Below, piece by piece: positions 26,093-34,487 of a DNA stretch of 44,193 bases. The notes below the pieces were generated by a model. It was not told where the DNA came from. It did not search any database and saw only the letters and a list, made by a program, of their open reading frames with translations. The position numbers and the translations under genes were made by a program. The stretch comes from Solirubrobacterales bacterium (lineage in GTDB: Bacteria; Actinomycetota; Thermoleophilia; Solirubrobacterales; Solirubrobacteraceae): NCBI GenBank assembly GCA_027315115.1, contig DAHUYQ010000062.1, positions 1 to 44,193 of the forward strand, read 5' to 3'. Numbering within the stretch: position 1 is the first letter of the stretch; every line of letters starts with the position of its first letter.

Positions 26093-27054
26093 CTGCCAGG
26101 AGCAGGTTGCCTGCGCAAGTGCAGCACCAAGCGGCTTCGCAGCAGCGCGAGCAGGTTCACGAACACCAATCGCAACTCATCTTCGGCTGAGGTGCTCCGA
26201 CCGATTACGCTCGCAAGCTTCAGCCACGCCCACGAACAGATCGCTGCAGAGCCGATGAGCCATTCGGTCATGTAGCCGTGGCCGAAGAAGAGCCTCGCGC
26301 TGTCGAGATAATGGGGCGATGCGAGACTGTGAGAGCTAGAGCTTCCGCCGCCAAGGTGAACGAAGCGGGCCGTCGGGACTGCGTCGCGGCGCCATCCCGA
26401 GGCCGCCATCCGACGCTGCCACTCCGTCTCCTCCAAATAGAGAAAGAAGCGCTCGTCCAATGGGCCGGTGCTTTCTGCCGCCTCGGCACGCACCAGCAGT
26501 GCGGCTCCAATCGCGTGCGCGATCGGCCGCCAGCCCGCCGGCGCTCTCTCTGGCTCCGTCAGGCGCTTGCGCAGTGTGATCGCCAGCAGCGCAAGTGGGA
26601 AGCAGAATTCGATAAAAAGTGAAGTGAGCGTCGGGAAGCCTGCATACAGATTTGGCTGAACAGTACCGTCTGCGTTCTCCAGGACCGGCGCTGCCAAGCC
26701 TGCGCCTGGATGAGAGTCTAGGTGGCGAACCAATTGGGCGATCGCTTCGTCCCGGGCAAAAGCGTCGGGATTCAGGAGCAGTAGATATCGTCCCGATGCA
26801 CGTGCGATTCCGAGGTTGTTGCCAGCAGCAAAGCCGCGATTATCGTCGGCGGCGATCACCGTCGCATGCGGTAGTTCCCGACGAAGAAGTTCGATCTCGT
26901 GATCGCCGGAATCGTTGTCTACGACCACCTCTTGGAGCGTGTGATCGCCGGCCGACGCACGAGCTGCCTGCAGCGCTCGGATGGTCAGGCTTGCGCTGCG
27001 GTAGTTCACGACGATGACCGACACGTCTGGTGTGCTCGGTTGGTGTGTGGTCAC
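26089..27054 (-). CDS. GT2 glycosyltransferase, rhamnosyltransferase-like
   Basis: 321 residues from GTG 27054, which overlaps the upstream stop as GTGA and so fixes the start. VSVIVVNYRSASLT, EVVVDNDSGDHE, AADDNRGFAAGNNLGIARASGRYLLLLNPDA and the acceptor motif LDERFFLYLEETEWQRRM are the signatures of the WbbL/RfbF-like rhamnosyltransferase branch of GT2. One or two weak hydrophobic stretches near the C-terminus may attach it to the membrane. Donor is predicted only from family resemblance. Confidence 0.84.
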   Translation of the reverse strand: MTTHQPSTPDVSVIVVNYRSASLTIRALQAARASAGDHTLQEVVVDNDSGDHEIELLRRELPHATVIAADDNRGFAAGNNLGIARASGRYLLLLNPDAFARDEAIAQLVRHLDSHPGAGLAAPVLENADGTVQPNLYAGFPTLTSLFIEFCFPLALLAITLRKRLTEPERAPAGWRPIAHAIGAALLVRAEAAESTGPLDERFFLYLEETEWQRRMAASGWRRDAVPTARFVHLGGGSSSSHSLASPHYLDSARLFFGHGYMTEWLIGSAAICSWAWLKLASVIGRSTSAEDELRLVFVNLLALLRSRLVLHLRRQPAPGS

Positions 27055-28031
27055 GATTGCCGCCGCCTGCTCGCCAGCGCCTGTAGATCTGCATCTACCA
27101 TGCTTGAGACCAGTTGAGCAAAGTCGGTCGTTGGATGCCAACCCAACCGTTCTATCGCACGCGTGGGGTCGCCTACCTGTGGCACCGGTTCGCTGTCGCG
27201 CACGAGACTATCGTTCACCTTTACGTAGTCCGTTGCGCTGAGGCCCACGTGGGCAAATGCGATCTCGGCCAGCTCGGCGACGGTGTGCGCAATTCCGCTG
27301 GCAAGGACGTAATCGTCCGGCGTCTGATGCTGCAGGGCGAGCCAGGCGCCGTGCATAACGTCGCCCGCGAAAGACCAGTCGCGAACGGCCTGGAGGTCGC
27401 CGAGCTCTACCTCTTGGGCCAGGCCGAGCTTGATCTGGGCCGCGGCGCGCGTGACCTTTCGGGTCACGAAGCGCTCGGGCCGGCGCTCGGACTCGTGGTT
27501 GTAGAGGATGCCCGAGCAGGCGAAGAGGCCGTCGTGAGCGCGTAGCTGCCCGACAAGCTGATGCGCAAGGAGCTTCGCGGCGGCGTAAGGGGTGTCCGGC
27601 CGGCATGGCGTGTCCTCTCGCTGCGGGCTCTCGGGCGCCCGGCCGAACATCGCTCCGGAGGCTGCGACGAACGTGCGCGTGCGAGGCGAATGCTCGCGGA
27701 CGGCCTCCAGCAGCGCTGCCGTCGACCCTGCGATCGCGGCGAGCGTCTGCGCCGGGCGCATCCAGGAGTCGGGCACGAAGGAGGGCGAGGCGAGGTGGTA
27801 GAGCTCGTCGGGCTGTGCCTCGCGCACAGCCGCTCGAAGGCTCTCCGGGCGCTCGAGGTCGGCGCCCAGCAGCGACAGCCGGCCCCGCAGGTGCTCTGAG
27901 CAGCCGAGCGGCTCCGCCGGGTCGCGCCGCACCGTACCCGCCACCTCGTAGCCCTTCTCCAGCAGCAGCTCCGCGAGGTAGGAGCCGTCCTGGCCGGTGA
28001 TGCCGGTGATGAGCGCCCGGCGCGCGCTCAT
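27051..28031 (-). CDS. rmd: GDP-mannose-dehydratase-like SDR, probable reductase (RMD-like)
   Basis: 326 residues. Extended SDR with [21 protein letters not shown] and the YxxxK pair (Tyr149, Lys153 in TPYAAAKLLAHQ). It is clearly a paralogue of the preceding gene through GILYNHESERRPERFVTRKVTRAAAQIKLGL. Where the dehydratase has SSSEMFG (catalytic Glu128), this protein has ASGAMFG: the Glu is Ala127. That Glu is the base needed for dehydration, so a 4-reductase role (GDP-4-keto-6-deoxymannose to GDP-D-rhamnose, RMD) is more likely; this is inference. Start ATG overlaps the upstream TGA by one base (TGATG). The symbol is tentative. Confidence 0.75.
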   Translation of the reverse strand: MSARRALITGITGQDGSYLAELLLEKGYEVAGTVRRDPAEPLGCSEHLRGRLSLLGADLERPESLRAAVREAQPDELYHLASPSFVPDSWMRPAQTLAAIAGSTAALLEAVREHSPRTRTFVAASGAMFGRAPESPQREDTPCRPDTPYAAAKLLAHQLVGQLRAHDGLFACSGILYNHESERRPERFVTRKVTRAAAQIKLGLAQEVELGDLQAVRDWSFAGDVMHGAWLALQHQTPDDYVLASGIAHTVAELAEIAFAHVGLSATDYVKVNDSLVRDSEPVPQVGDPTRAIERLGWHPTTDFAQLVSSMVDADLQALASRRRQS

Positions 28032-29008
28032 CAGCCCCTGCCGGCGCTCAGGAGCTTGAGGTCGGCGTCGACCATCAGCCGGATGAGCTGCTCGAAGCTC
28101 GTCTTGGGCTCCCAGCCCAGGATCTCCTTCGCCTTGGTCGGGTCGCCGATCAGATGGTCGACCTCCGCCGGGCGCTTGAGCGAGTCGTCGATCGCGACGT
28201 GGTCGTCGATCTCCAGGCCCGCCTGGTCGAAGGCGACCTCAAGGCATGTCTTGACCGAGTGCGCCGTGCCGGTGGCGATCACGAAGTCTTCGGGCTTGTC
28301 CTGCTGCAGCATCAGCCACATCGCTTCGACGTAGTCCTTGGCGTAGCCCCAGTCGCGTTCGGCGTCGAGGTTGCCAAGTTGGAGCTTGTCCGCCAGCCCG
28401 AGCTTGATCGCGGCCGCGTGCCAGGTGATCTTGCGGGTCACGAACTCCAGCCCCCGACGCGGGCTCTCGTGGTTGAAAAGTATCCCGCTGGTCGCATGGA
28501 GGTCATAGGACTCGCGGTAGTTGACCGTGATGAAGTGCCCGTAGACCTTCGCGACCCCGTATGGGGAACGCGGATAGAACGGGGTCGTCTCGGTCTGGGG
28601 GACCTCCAGCACCTTGCCGAACATCTCGCTGGAGGAGGCCTGGTAGAAGCGCGCCTCCGGGCAGACCTCGCGCATCGCCTCCAGGATCCGCGTCACGCCC
28701 ACGCCGGTGAACTCGGCGGTCAGGGTCGGCTGGATCCAGGAGACCGCGACGAAGGACATCGCCGCGAGGTTGTAGATCTCGCTCGGTTTGGCGGCCCGCA
28801 TCGCGTCCACGAGCGAGCGGTGGTCGAGCAGATCGGCCTGGTGCAGCGTGATCTTGTCCCGCAGATGCTCGATGCGGTCGAACTTCTCGGTCGAGGAGCG
28901 GCGGACCATTCCGTGGACGTCGTAGCCCTTCTCGAGCAGCAGCTCGGCGAGGTAGGACCCGTCCTGGCCGGTGATTCCGGTTATCAATGCAGAGTGACGT
29001 TCAGGCAT
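28031..29008 (-). CDS. gmd: GDP-mannose 4,6-dehydratase
   Basis: 325 residues, slightly shorter than the usual 340-370. NAD(P) motif [24 protein letters not shown] at 10-33, RRSST at 36-40, and [34 protein letters not shown] containing the catalytic Ser126, Glu128, Tyr150 and Lys154. [20 protein letters not shown] is diagnostic for the family. It converts GDP-mannose to GDP-4-keto-6-deoxymannose, precursor of GDP-rhamnose, GDP-fucose and related sugars. It is the first gene of a three-gene minus-strand operon with the paralogous SDR and a GT2 enzyme. Confidence 0.94.
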   Translation of the reverse strand: MPERHSALITGITGQDGSYLAELLLEKGYDVHGMVRRSSTEKFDRIEHLRDKITLHQADLLDHRSLVDAMRAAKPSEIYNLAAMSFVAVSWIQPTLTAEFTGVGVTRILEAMREVCPEARFYQASSSEMFGKVLEVPQTETTPFYPRSPYGVAKVYGHFITVNYRESYDLHATSGILFNHESPRRGLEFVTRKITWHAAAIKLGLADKLQLGNLDAERDWGYAKDYVEAMWLMLQQDKPEDFVIATGTAHSVKTCLEVAFDQAGLEIDDHVAIDDSLKRPAEVDHLIGDPTKAKEILGWEPKTSFEQLIRLMVDADLKLLSAGRG

Positions 29009-29059
29009 GGGCGGGGAGCCTACACGGCTGCGGCGCGGATCTGCTCGGTAGGCCGGCGA

Positions 29060-29755
29060 TCAGCAGTGCGCCCCGACTTCAGCCGGGGTCGGCTTTGCCG
29101 TCGAGACCTTCGCGGCGACTCGGTGCAGGCTGGCGCCCACCCACCGATACGTGGTGTCCGTCCGCTTCCAGACGCCTTTGAACGGCGTCTGCTCTTGGAA
29201 CTCGTGCTCGACGATGGTTGCCGGTGAGGCGGTGTGGCAGGTGAAGCCGAAGCGGATGCCGGCATCCTCGCCTCCGTAGGCCAGGCCGCCCGCGCGCCGC
29301 AGGCTGTGGCCGTCGAAGGAGTAGACGCCCATCAGCTCCTCGGTCGTGACGTGGCCCTCGTGCACGAAGATCTCCGCGCCCGGCCTGCTGTTTACGTTGC
29401 GAAGGCGCGCGATCGTCGCGTTCATGCCCGAGTCAGGGACGGTGGCCTTTGTCGTCGTGCCCTGTGGGCTCACGAGCTCGAGCGCGAAGCTCGTCGCGTT
29501 CCGCGTGGCGTTCAAATGCGCGTAGAGCACGACGAGATCCTGCTGCCCGCGCCCTTCCACGTCGGCCTGGCGCACCGAGACGCAGCCCGAGTGGCTGGGC
29601 AGATAGCGGCTGGCGGGCGCGACCGGGCAGCGGCCGAACTGCGGGAAGTGCTGGCTCGCGGGAGCTCCGGGAAACGCGCTGCCGCCCCCGGTGTGCCCGC
29701 TCGCGGTCGCGGCGAGCGCGATCAGCAGCGTCAGGGCGAGCGCGGGAACGCGCAT
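29060..29755 (-). CDS. Secreted protein of unknown function
   Basis: 231 residues from ATG 29755, chosen because GGAGG stands three bases before it; longer in-frame starts lack this. MRVPALALTLLIALAATASG is a Sec signal peptide with cleavage near residue 20. The mature part has four cysteines and no recognised domain; sequence such as SPQGTTTKATVPDSGMNATIARLRNVNSRPGAEIFVHEGH suggests a beta-rich fold like FG-GAP-type or VCBS-like exported proteins, but no firm match. Exported outside the membrane. Confidence 0.6.
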   Translation of the reverse strand: MRVPALALTLLIALAATASGHTGGGSAFPGAPASQHFPQFGRCPVAPASRYLPSHSGCVSVRQADVEGRGQQDLVVLYAHLNATRNATSFALELVSPQGTTTKATVPDSGMNATIARLRNVNSRPGAEIFVHEGHVTTEELMGVYSFDGHSLRRAGGLAYGGEDAGIRFGFTCHTASPATIVEHEFQEQTPFKGVWKRTDTTYRWVGASLHRVAAKVSTAKPTPAEVGAHC

Positions 29756-29846
29756 CGTCCTCCAGCGCATTTCTGCCAGTCGGACCGGTCCCATGATGTC
29801 TGATGGTATCGAGGTCGTCGTGCGGTGGGCGGCGGTGCCACGGATT

Positions 29847-29891
29847 CGCCAGATCTGGCGCATCATGCGCCAAGCTCGGCGCATTCTGCGC
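29847..29891. repeat. Cluster of overlapping inverted repeats
   Basis: Three inverted repeats follow each other: CGCCAGATCTGGCG (29847-29860, perfect 14-base palindrome), TGGCGCATCATGCGCCA (29856-29872, 7+3+7) and GCGCATTCTGCGC (29879-29891, 5+3+5). They lie directly after the stop of the large secreted-protein gene (29892) and about 90 bases before the start of the next minus-strand gene. They could be a terminator/attenuator without a T-tract, or operator sites. Confidence 0.6.
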
Positions 29892-31733
29892 TCATCGCTC
29901 CCACACGGTCGCCTGTTGCGAGCTGCCTGTCGCGAACGGGAAGTCCGCTTCCTGCGGGCAGACCGCTCTGAACCAGTAGCGCATCGGGCCCGGCAGGCGG
30001 AAGCGATGCGTGCCGCGGAAGCGGCCGCTGCGTCCGGTGCGCAGCACCAGGAACTGCAGCCAGCGGCTGCCCTTGGAGCGTGCCTCCAGCACGACCTCCT
30101 TGCCTCCGGGCGGGATCGGCCCGCCCAGGACGCGACCCTGCAGGTGGATGGTCGCGCCGGCGCTCGCGGACGTCGGCGTGACGTGCAGCCGCACCGCCGC
30201 GCGCGCGCTCAGCACCAGCGTTCGGGAGACGACCGGGTGGCCGCCGAGAGTGGGCGAGTAGGCGATCTGGATCTGCTCGGAGGGGCTCTTCCTGGCGAGG
30301 TGGAGCGTGAAGCGCCCCGCCGCGCCGGTGAGCACCGAGCCGAGCGCCACCGGCTGCGCGCCGCCGTAGCTCTTGCGCGCGCTGACCGCGATCCTCGCGT
30401 CCGCGATCGGGCCGCCGGGGCCGGTCAGCCTGCCGGCGATGGTCTCGGCGTGGCCGTAGGCGCCTTCGAGCTGCGTGCGGTCCTTGCCGCCGACCCGCGC
30501 GCCGGCGGCTCGCGCCCACGTCGCCGTCAGCGTCGGGCTCTGCGATGCCGGCGTGCCGTTGCTCTGCGCGCTCGCGGCCGGGGTGGCCGGAGGCGCCGAG
30601 CCCGCAGTGGGTTGCGTCGGCGCCTGTGGGCTGGACGGCTGCTGCTGTTCGGTGCTTCCGGGGGAGGACGGAGTCGCGTTGGCGACCTGGATCGTCTTGC
30701 TGAGCACGGTCGTCGCGTTGCCCGCCGCGTCGGTGACTTCGACGGTCAGATGATGTGCGCCGTTGGCGAGCCCTGTCGTGTCGAGCGTGACGTGTCCGTT
30801 CGCCGAGGACGGGCACGGCTGCGCGGACAGGAACGCCGGCCCGTCTTCCGCCGGCACCGGCACTTCTTTGCACAAGCTGGTTTCGTCGACGATCTGGCTG
30901 TCCAGAACCTTGCCGTCGACGCTCACGATCTCCTTGTAGACGCCCGAGCCGGCGTCAGAGGCGTTGAAGAACAGGGACGCGGTGCCGCTGAGCTCTTCCG
31001 CGCTCGCAAGTTCGCCGCTGAGCCCGCCGACGCTCGGAGCCGCCTGCTCTTCGAGAGCGATGTCGGCGGCGTAGATGTAGACGACCACAGCATGCCCCTG
31101 TTCGTCCCCAGCATCGCTCGGACACGAGGCGGACGAGCAGGAGGCGTTGATGTAGAGGTGCGACCCGCCGAGGTTGGCTTCTGGGACTTGGACCTTGTTT
31201 GCGCGGGCAAGTGGTTCAGTCGCGTCGCCCACGCCGCTGATGCATCCGCCGGCATAAGCACAGCCATCGAACGTGCTTTCGTTGGCGAACGCACTGCTAG
31301 CCGGTGACTCGCTTGGGGTCGATAGCCAGAAGAGATAGCCATTGCCGCCATCGGCATCTCCGGCGCGCCAGAGTATGGCCTTGACGATTGACTCGCCTAC
31401 TGGTGCGCCGAACTCCCAGGTCGCGATATCCGCATCTACGTGGGCATTTCCCGCTTGAAGCGCCGCTGTAATTGCGCCTTCCGTAGTGCACCGCTCGGAG
31501 GTCTGGGCGGAGCCTGTGACGTTGCTGCTCCACTTCCCAGGTTCTTCGCCCGCTCCAGCCGCCGCCTGCACCGGCGCCGCTTCACCCTTCTGCGCCCCGT
31601 ATGGGATTCGGCACGAGAAGACGTGGTAGACGCCTGCTGTGCTTCGTGGCGCGAAGAGCAGGAGCGCTGCCAGTGCTATGGCGGCGCTTGTCAGCCAACG
31701 CAGATCGATTCTGAGCCGCCTGCTTTGAAGCAT
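29892..31733 (-). CDS. Large secreted multidomain surface protein
   Basis: 613 residues from ATG 31733, chosen because AAAGGA lies 11 bases upstream; the frame is open to 31850. A basic N-terminus and LTSAAIALAALLLFAPRSTAG form a signal peptide. Residues about 25-240 look like a lectin-like beta domain (repeated Cys pairs, VYHVFSCRIPYG). Ig-like segments follow (DAGSGVYKEIVSVDGKV; LTVEVTDAAGNATT), then a Pro/Ser/Gln-rich linker, then two more beta-sandwich repeats near the C-terminus (GRFTLHLARKSPS; GRSGRFRGTHRF). No LPXTG or transmembrane anchor was seen. Likely a cell-surface or extracellular adhesion-type protein; function unknown. Confidence 0.68.
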   Translation of the reverse strand: MLQSRRLRIDLRWLTSAAIALAALLLFAPRSTAGVYHVFSCRIPYGAQKGEAAPVQAAAGAGEEPGKWSSNVTGSAQTSERCTTEGAITAALQAGNAHVDADIATWEFGAPVGESIVKAILWRAGDADGGNGYLFWLSTPSESPASSAFANESTFDGCAYAGGCISGVGDATEPLARANKVQVPEANLGGSHLYINASCSSASCPSDAGDEQGHAVVVYIYAADIALEEQAAPSVGGLSGELASAEELSGTASLFFNASDAGSGVYKEIVSVDGKVLDSQIVDETSLCKEVPVPAEDGPAFLSAQPCPSSANGHVTLDTTGLANGAHHLTVEVTDAAGNATTVLSKTIQVANATPSSPGSTEQQQPSSPQAPTQPTAGSAPPATPAASAQSNGTPASQSPTLTATWARAAGARVGGKDRTQLEGAYGHAETIAGRLTGPGGPIADARIAVSARKSYGGAQPVALGSVLTGAAGRFTLHLARKSPSEQIQIAYSPTLGGHPVVSRTLVLSARAAVRLHVTPTSASAGATIHLQGRVLGGPIPPGGKEVVLEARSKGSRWLQFLVLRTGRSGRFRGTHRFRLPGPMRYWFRAVCPQEADFPFATGSSQQATVWER

Positions 31734-31950
31734 CGGTCGAGTCCTTTCTTGGCGGAGTTCTCCGGTCGATGTCATGTCGTTCCGTGGGCGAGCGAGACCC
31801 CCCGTCAATTTGTGCTCCCCATATAGCGGCATCTTTCGACTGACCGGCATGGCCGCCTAATCGGCCGCAGTCCGGCTACCGATTCGATTTATCGGCGGCA
31901 GACCGGATGTTCGTCCGCAGTCATCTGTCTGCGCGCGCTATGTTTCTGCG
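31734..31950. promoter_or_regulatory. Divergent intergenic region upstream of secreted protein and ART-like gene
   Basis: 217 bases between divergent starts. The strong ribosome-binding site of the secreted protein is here (31744-31750 on the minus strand). CCGAT-TCGATTT-ATCGG at 31879-31895 is a short inverted repeat before the ART-like gene. The sequence is locally more AT-rich than its surroundings, as expected for promoters. No exact promoter boxes can be assigned. Confidence 0.35.
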
Positions 31951-32403
31951 ATGCCGCGCACACGGGCGACAGCGGAGCGCTTTGGACGCGAGCTGGTTGA
32001 CCTGTCCGCCTCCAGCCTCGCGTGGAATCGCCTGGGGCAGGACTTCTGGTTTCATTGCACGGATCGCGCTGCTGCTGCTCGAGCGATCGCGGCAGCACGG
32101 ACATATCGGGTCAGCGAGCGGCATCCCAAGGCTCCCGGCCTGTACGTCACGTCTCTCCAGCCAGGGTCGTGCAGCTCTGCGGAGCTTCTTAATGCGTTGT
32201 TCGACGGCACGCGAGAGATCGCGCGCACGCAGGCGGTGGTCGTCCTCTTCGGCGGTCCGCTGAAGTTCATGCGGACGGGCGAGAGCGCCTGGTGCCATCG
32301 AGCGCCGGCCGGCACCGAGCTTGACCTGAGCGAGCAGTTCGCCGGGTGGGGCGCGAAGGAGGATGGCAGGTGGCTTCATTCTCCGGCGCTCTACCTCCCG
32401 TGA
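31951..32403 (+). CDS. HYD1-type ADP-ribosyltransferase-like protein (putative toxin)
   Basis: 150 residues. WFHCTD at 33-38 (His35, Thr37), helix AAARAIAAARTYRVS, then GLYVTSLQPGSCSSAELLNALFDG at 63-86 follow the pattern of the HYD1-signature ADP-ribosyltransferase family (H-Y-T, helix, G-x-Y-x-T-x-L-x-P). In ADP-ribosyltransferases the first His and the Tyr bind NAD. The family includes toxin domains of polymorphic and toxin-antitoxin systems. No signal peptide is present. It lies 68 bases ahead of the MerR-like gene on the same strand. The family call is from pattern only; the catalytic acidic residue could not be pinpointed. Confidence 0.55.
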   Translation: MPRTRATAERFGRELVDLSASSLAWNRLGQDFWFHCTDRAAAARAIAAARTYRVSERHPKAPGLYVTSLQPGSCSSAELLNALFDGTREIARTQAVVVLFGGPLKFMRTGESAWCHRAPAGTELDLSEQFAGWGAKEDGRWLHSPALYLP

Positions 32404-32438
32404 GATGCGGCCGGGCGTTTCCGCCGACCCGCTATGCT

Positions 32439-32453
32439 TACCTTGCAAAGGTA
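32439..32453. promoter_or_regulatory. Perfect inverted repeat, candidate operator
   Basis: TACCTT-GCA-AAGGTA (6+3+6) ends 18 bases before the ATG of the MerR-like gene. TATGCT immediately upstream (32433-32438) could be a -10 hexamer. Placement and symmetry suit binding of a dimeric regulator, most simply the MerR-like protein itself regulating its own transcription. The repeat also overlaps any message running through from the upstream ART-like gene. Confidence 0.55.
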
Positions 32454-32471
32454 GCCCGTGGTAGCTGCGCT

Positions 32472-33269
32472 ATGACTGACGACTCGAGACTTCCGGCACT
32501 CGAAATTGCGATCGAAGGACCCCAGCTACGCGCCGATCGGCTGGGGTATCTCATCGACGGCGGGTACGTGCAGGGATTCGCTGATCGTCCCGGTCTGAAG
32601 CGGGCCGATCGGCAGCTCATCGCGCGTTGGTGCCGGCGCTTCACTCCGGACCTGCTCACAGCCGCGCAACGGAAGCTGCTGGAGAGCCCGAAGGCGCGCA
32701 TCTCGACAGTCGTTCGGCAGCTCCGCGACGCTGCCGTCGAGAATGCGGAGCGAGACATGCCGCTGGCAGTCGATGTCGGCCTGTACGGGCGGCTTGACAC
32801 GGACGAAGTCCGCAAGGTCCGTGAACCGTGGGTGGTTCTCGGCGGCGATCCTCCACGGGACTACCCGCTGAGCGCCGCGGAGCTGGCCAGGCTCACCGAT
32901 GTGACCACGAAGCAGATCCGGTCATGGGAGGAGAGCGATCTCCTGCCGGCATACTGGATCGCTGGCCGGCGCCACTTCTTCTCTGCGGCAGCAGTGCATG
33001 CCTTTGCGCTTCGAGGGCTCGATCGAAACGAGATTCGAGCAGCCCGCCGGGTGCTCTCGTCGGATCCGGGTGACCCGATTCCTCAGCTCATCGCCGCCGC
33101 GGTGGAGCGATCACGGCACGCCGCAAAGCCTTCTCGCCTTGCCAGTCTCATCGCCGGCAAGATGCTTGCCGATCCGGCGACTGCACGCGGGGGCCCCGTA
33201 CGCCGTCCTAACCCGCCCCAGCGAGCTCGAAGCTCACCGGCAGCCGCGAGAGGCCGTAGATGCCCGTGA
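32472..33269 (+). CDS. MerR-like helix-turn-helix protein
   Basis: 265 residues from ATG 32472. Residues about 133-190 contain YPLSAAELARLTDVTTKQIRSWEESDLLPAYWIAGRRHFFSAAAVHAFALRG, the MerR recognition helix and wing (V-x-x-x-T-x-x-x-I-R-x-W-E-x-x-x-L-L-P). The N-terminal 110 residues have no recognised domain; they include a basic helical stretch (RQLIARWCRRFTPDLLTAAQRKLL) and a pattern resembling antitoxin-type domains only loosely. It follows the ART-like gene and carries a palindrome before its start. Its last 62 bases overlap the convergent P450 gene, so its C-terminal Arg/Pro-rich tail is read antisense to that gene. Confidence 0.62.
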   Translation: MTDDSRLPALEIAIEGPQLRADRLGYLIDGGYVQGFADRPGLKRADRQLIARWCRRFTPDLLTAAQRKLLESPKARISTVVRQLRDAAVENAERDMPLAVDVGLYGRLDTDEVRKVREPWVVLGGDPPRDYPLSAAELARLTDVTTKQIRSWEESDLLPAYWIAGRRHFFSAAAVHAFALRGLDRNEIRAARRVLSSDPGDPIPQLIAAAVERSRHAAKPSRLASLIAGKMLADPATARGGPVRRPNPPQRARSSPAAARGRRCP

Positions 33270-34455
33270 TCGTGCCGAGCTCTGGCTCACCGGTCAGCGC
33301 GAGGTTGCGCATGCGGGGGGCGAGGAAGGCGAGGGCCTCCTCCAGCTCCGCCTGCGCGAGGTTGGCGCCCACGCAGTAGTGGACGCCGGCGCCGAAGGTG
33401 AGCAGCCGCGCCCGCGGGCGCTCGGCGGCGATGTCGAAGGTGTCCGCCGGCACGTCGCCTTCGATGTCGCGGTTGCCGGTGAAGGCGCAGACCATCACGA
33501 TCGTCCCGGGCGCGAACACGACGTCCCGGAAGACGATCTCCCGCTCCACGATCCGGGCGGTGAACGGCGTGACGGGCTCGAAGCGCAGCGTCTCCTGCAC
33601 CGCCCGGCCGGCGAGCTCTCCTTCGCGGGCGAGCATCTCCCACTGCTCGGGGTGCTCCGCGAATAGGCGCAGGGCGTGCGCGAGCTGGCTCTGGGTGGTG
33701 TCCACGCCGCCGATCAGGACGTTCAGCACGAGGTTGACGCACTCCACCTCCGAGAGCCGGTCGCCCTGCTCCTCAGCAGCCAGCAGCGTCGAGATCAGAT
33801 CCTCGCCGGGCGCGCTGCGGCGGGCGGCCAGCAGCTCATCGGCGTACTCGTAGAACTCGGCGACCGCCGCTTCGATCGCCGGGCGCTGCTCGATCATGCT
33901 CTGCGCGTCGAACTGGCGCTGGATCCACCGCGACCAGTGGTGCAGGCGAGGAGCGTCGGAGAGCGGCGCGCCCATCACCTGCGCGATCACCTGCGCGGGA
34001 TAGGGCTTGGTGAGGCCCTCCACCAGCTCGCAGGAGATGCGCGTCCCGCCGGGAGCGTCTCCGACCATCCCCCCGAACAGCGCCTGGAGCAAAGCCCGCA
34101 TCGCCGGCCGGTGCCGCTGGACCGCCTTCGGCGAGAGCGACGGGTTGAGCAGGCTGCGCAGCCGTGAGTGGTCCGCACCGTTCAGATGCAGGATGTTGCG
34201 GCGCATCTCCTCGCGCAGCGGGCCCTCCTGCACCTGGAAGATCTCCATCAGCGCCTGGCCGGGGAAGCTCGCGTCGCGGCTGCGCAGGAAGTGCTCGCCG
34301 GCCTCGCGGTCGAGCACGATGTAGCCGTAGGGCCCCTTGGCCAGCCAGCCCTGCTGCCGCAGGCGGGCCAGTGCGGCGTGGAACGCCGGCCCGCGCACCG
34401 TCGGGTCGGTGTAGTCGAAGCTGGCGAGACCCTCGATCTCCTCCACGCGCGGCAT
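33208..34455 (-). CDS. Cytochrome P450
   Basis: 415 residues from ATG 34455 (MPRVEEIEG). I-helix oxygen-activation motif GGVDTT at 249-254, K-helix ETLR at 288-291, and heme loop FGAGVHYCVG at 354-363 with the proximal ligand Cys361. Soluble bacterial class I type that would need a separate ferredoxin and reductase, none of which are in the window. HLNGADHSRLRSLLNPSLSPKAV is the usual C-helix region. Substrate unknown. The 3' end overlaps the convergent MerR-like gene. Confidence 0.93.
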   Translation of the reverse strand: MPRVEEIEGLASFDYTDPTVRGPAFHAALARLRQQGWLAKGPYGYIVLDREAGEHFLRSRDASFPGQALMEIFQVQEGPLREEMRRNILHLNGADHSRLRSLLNPSLSPKAVQRHRPAMRALLQALFGGMVGDAPGGTRISCELVEGLTKPYPAQVIAQVMGAPLSDAPRLHHWSRWIQRQFDAQSMIEQRPAIEAAVAEFYEYADELLAARRSAPGEDLISTLLAAEEQGDRLSEVECVNLVLNVLIGGVDTTQSQLAHALRLFAEHPEQWEMLAREGELAGRAVQETLRFEPVTPFTARIVEREIVFRDVVFAPGTIVMVCAFTGNRDIEGDVPADTFDIAAERPRARLLTFGAGVHYCVGANLAQAELEEALAFLAPRMRNLALTGEPELGTITGIYGLSRLPVSFELAGAG

Positions 34456-34487
34456 CGCGGCTCCGACGCTACCAGCCTTGCTCTGGC

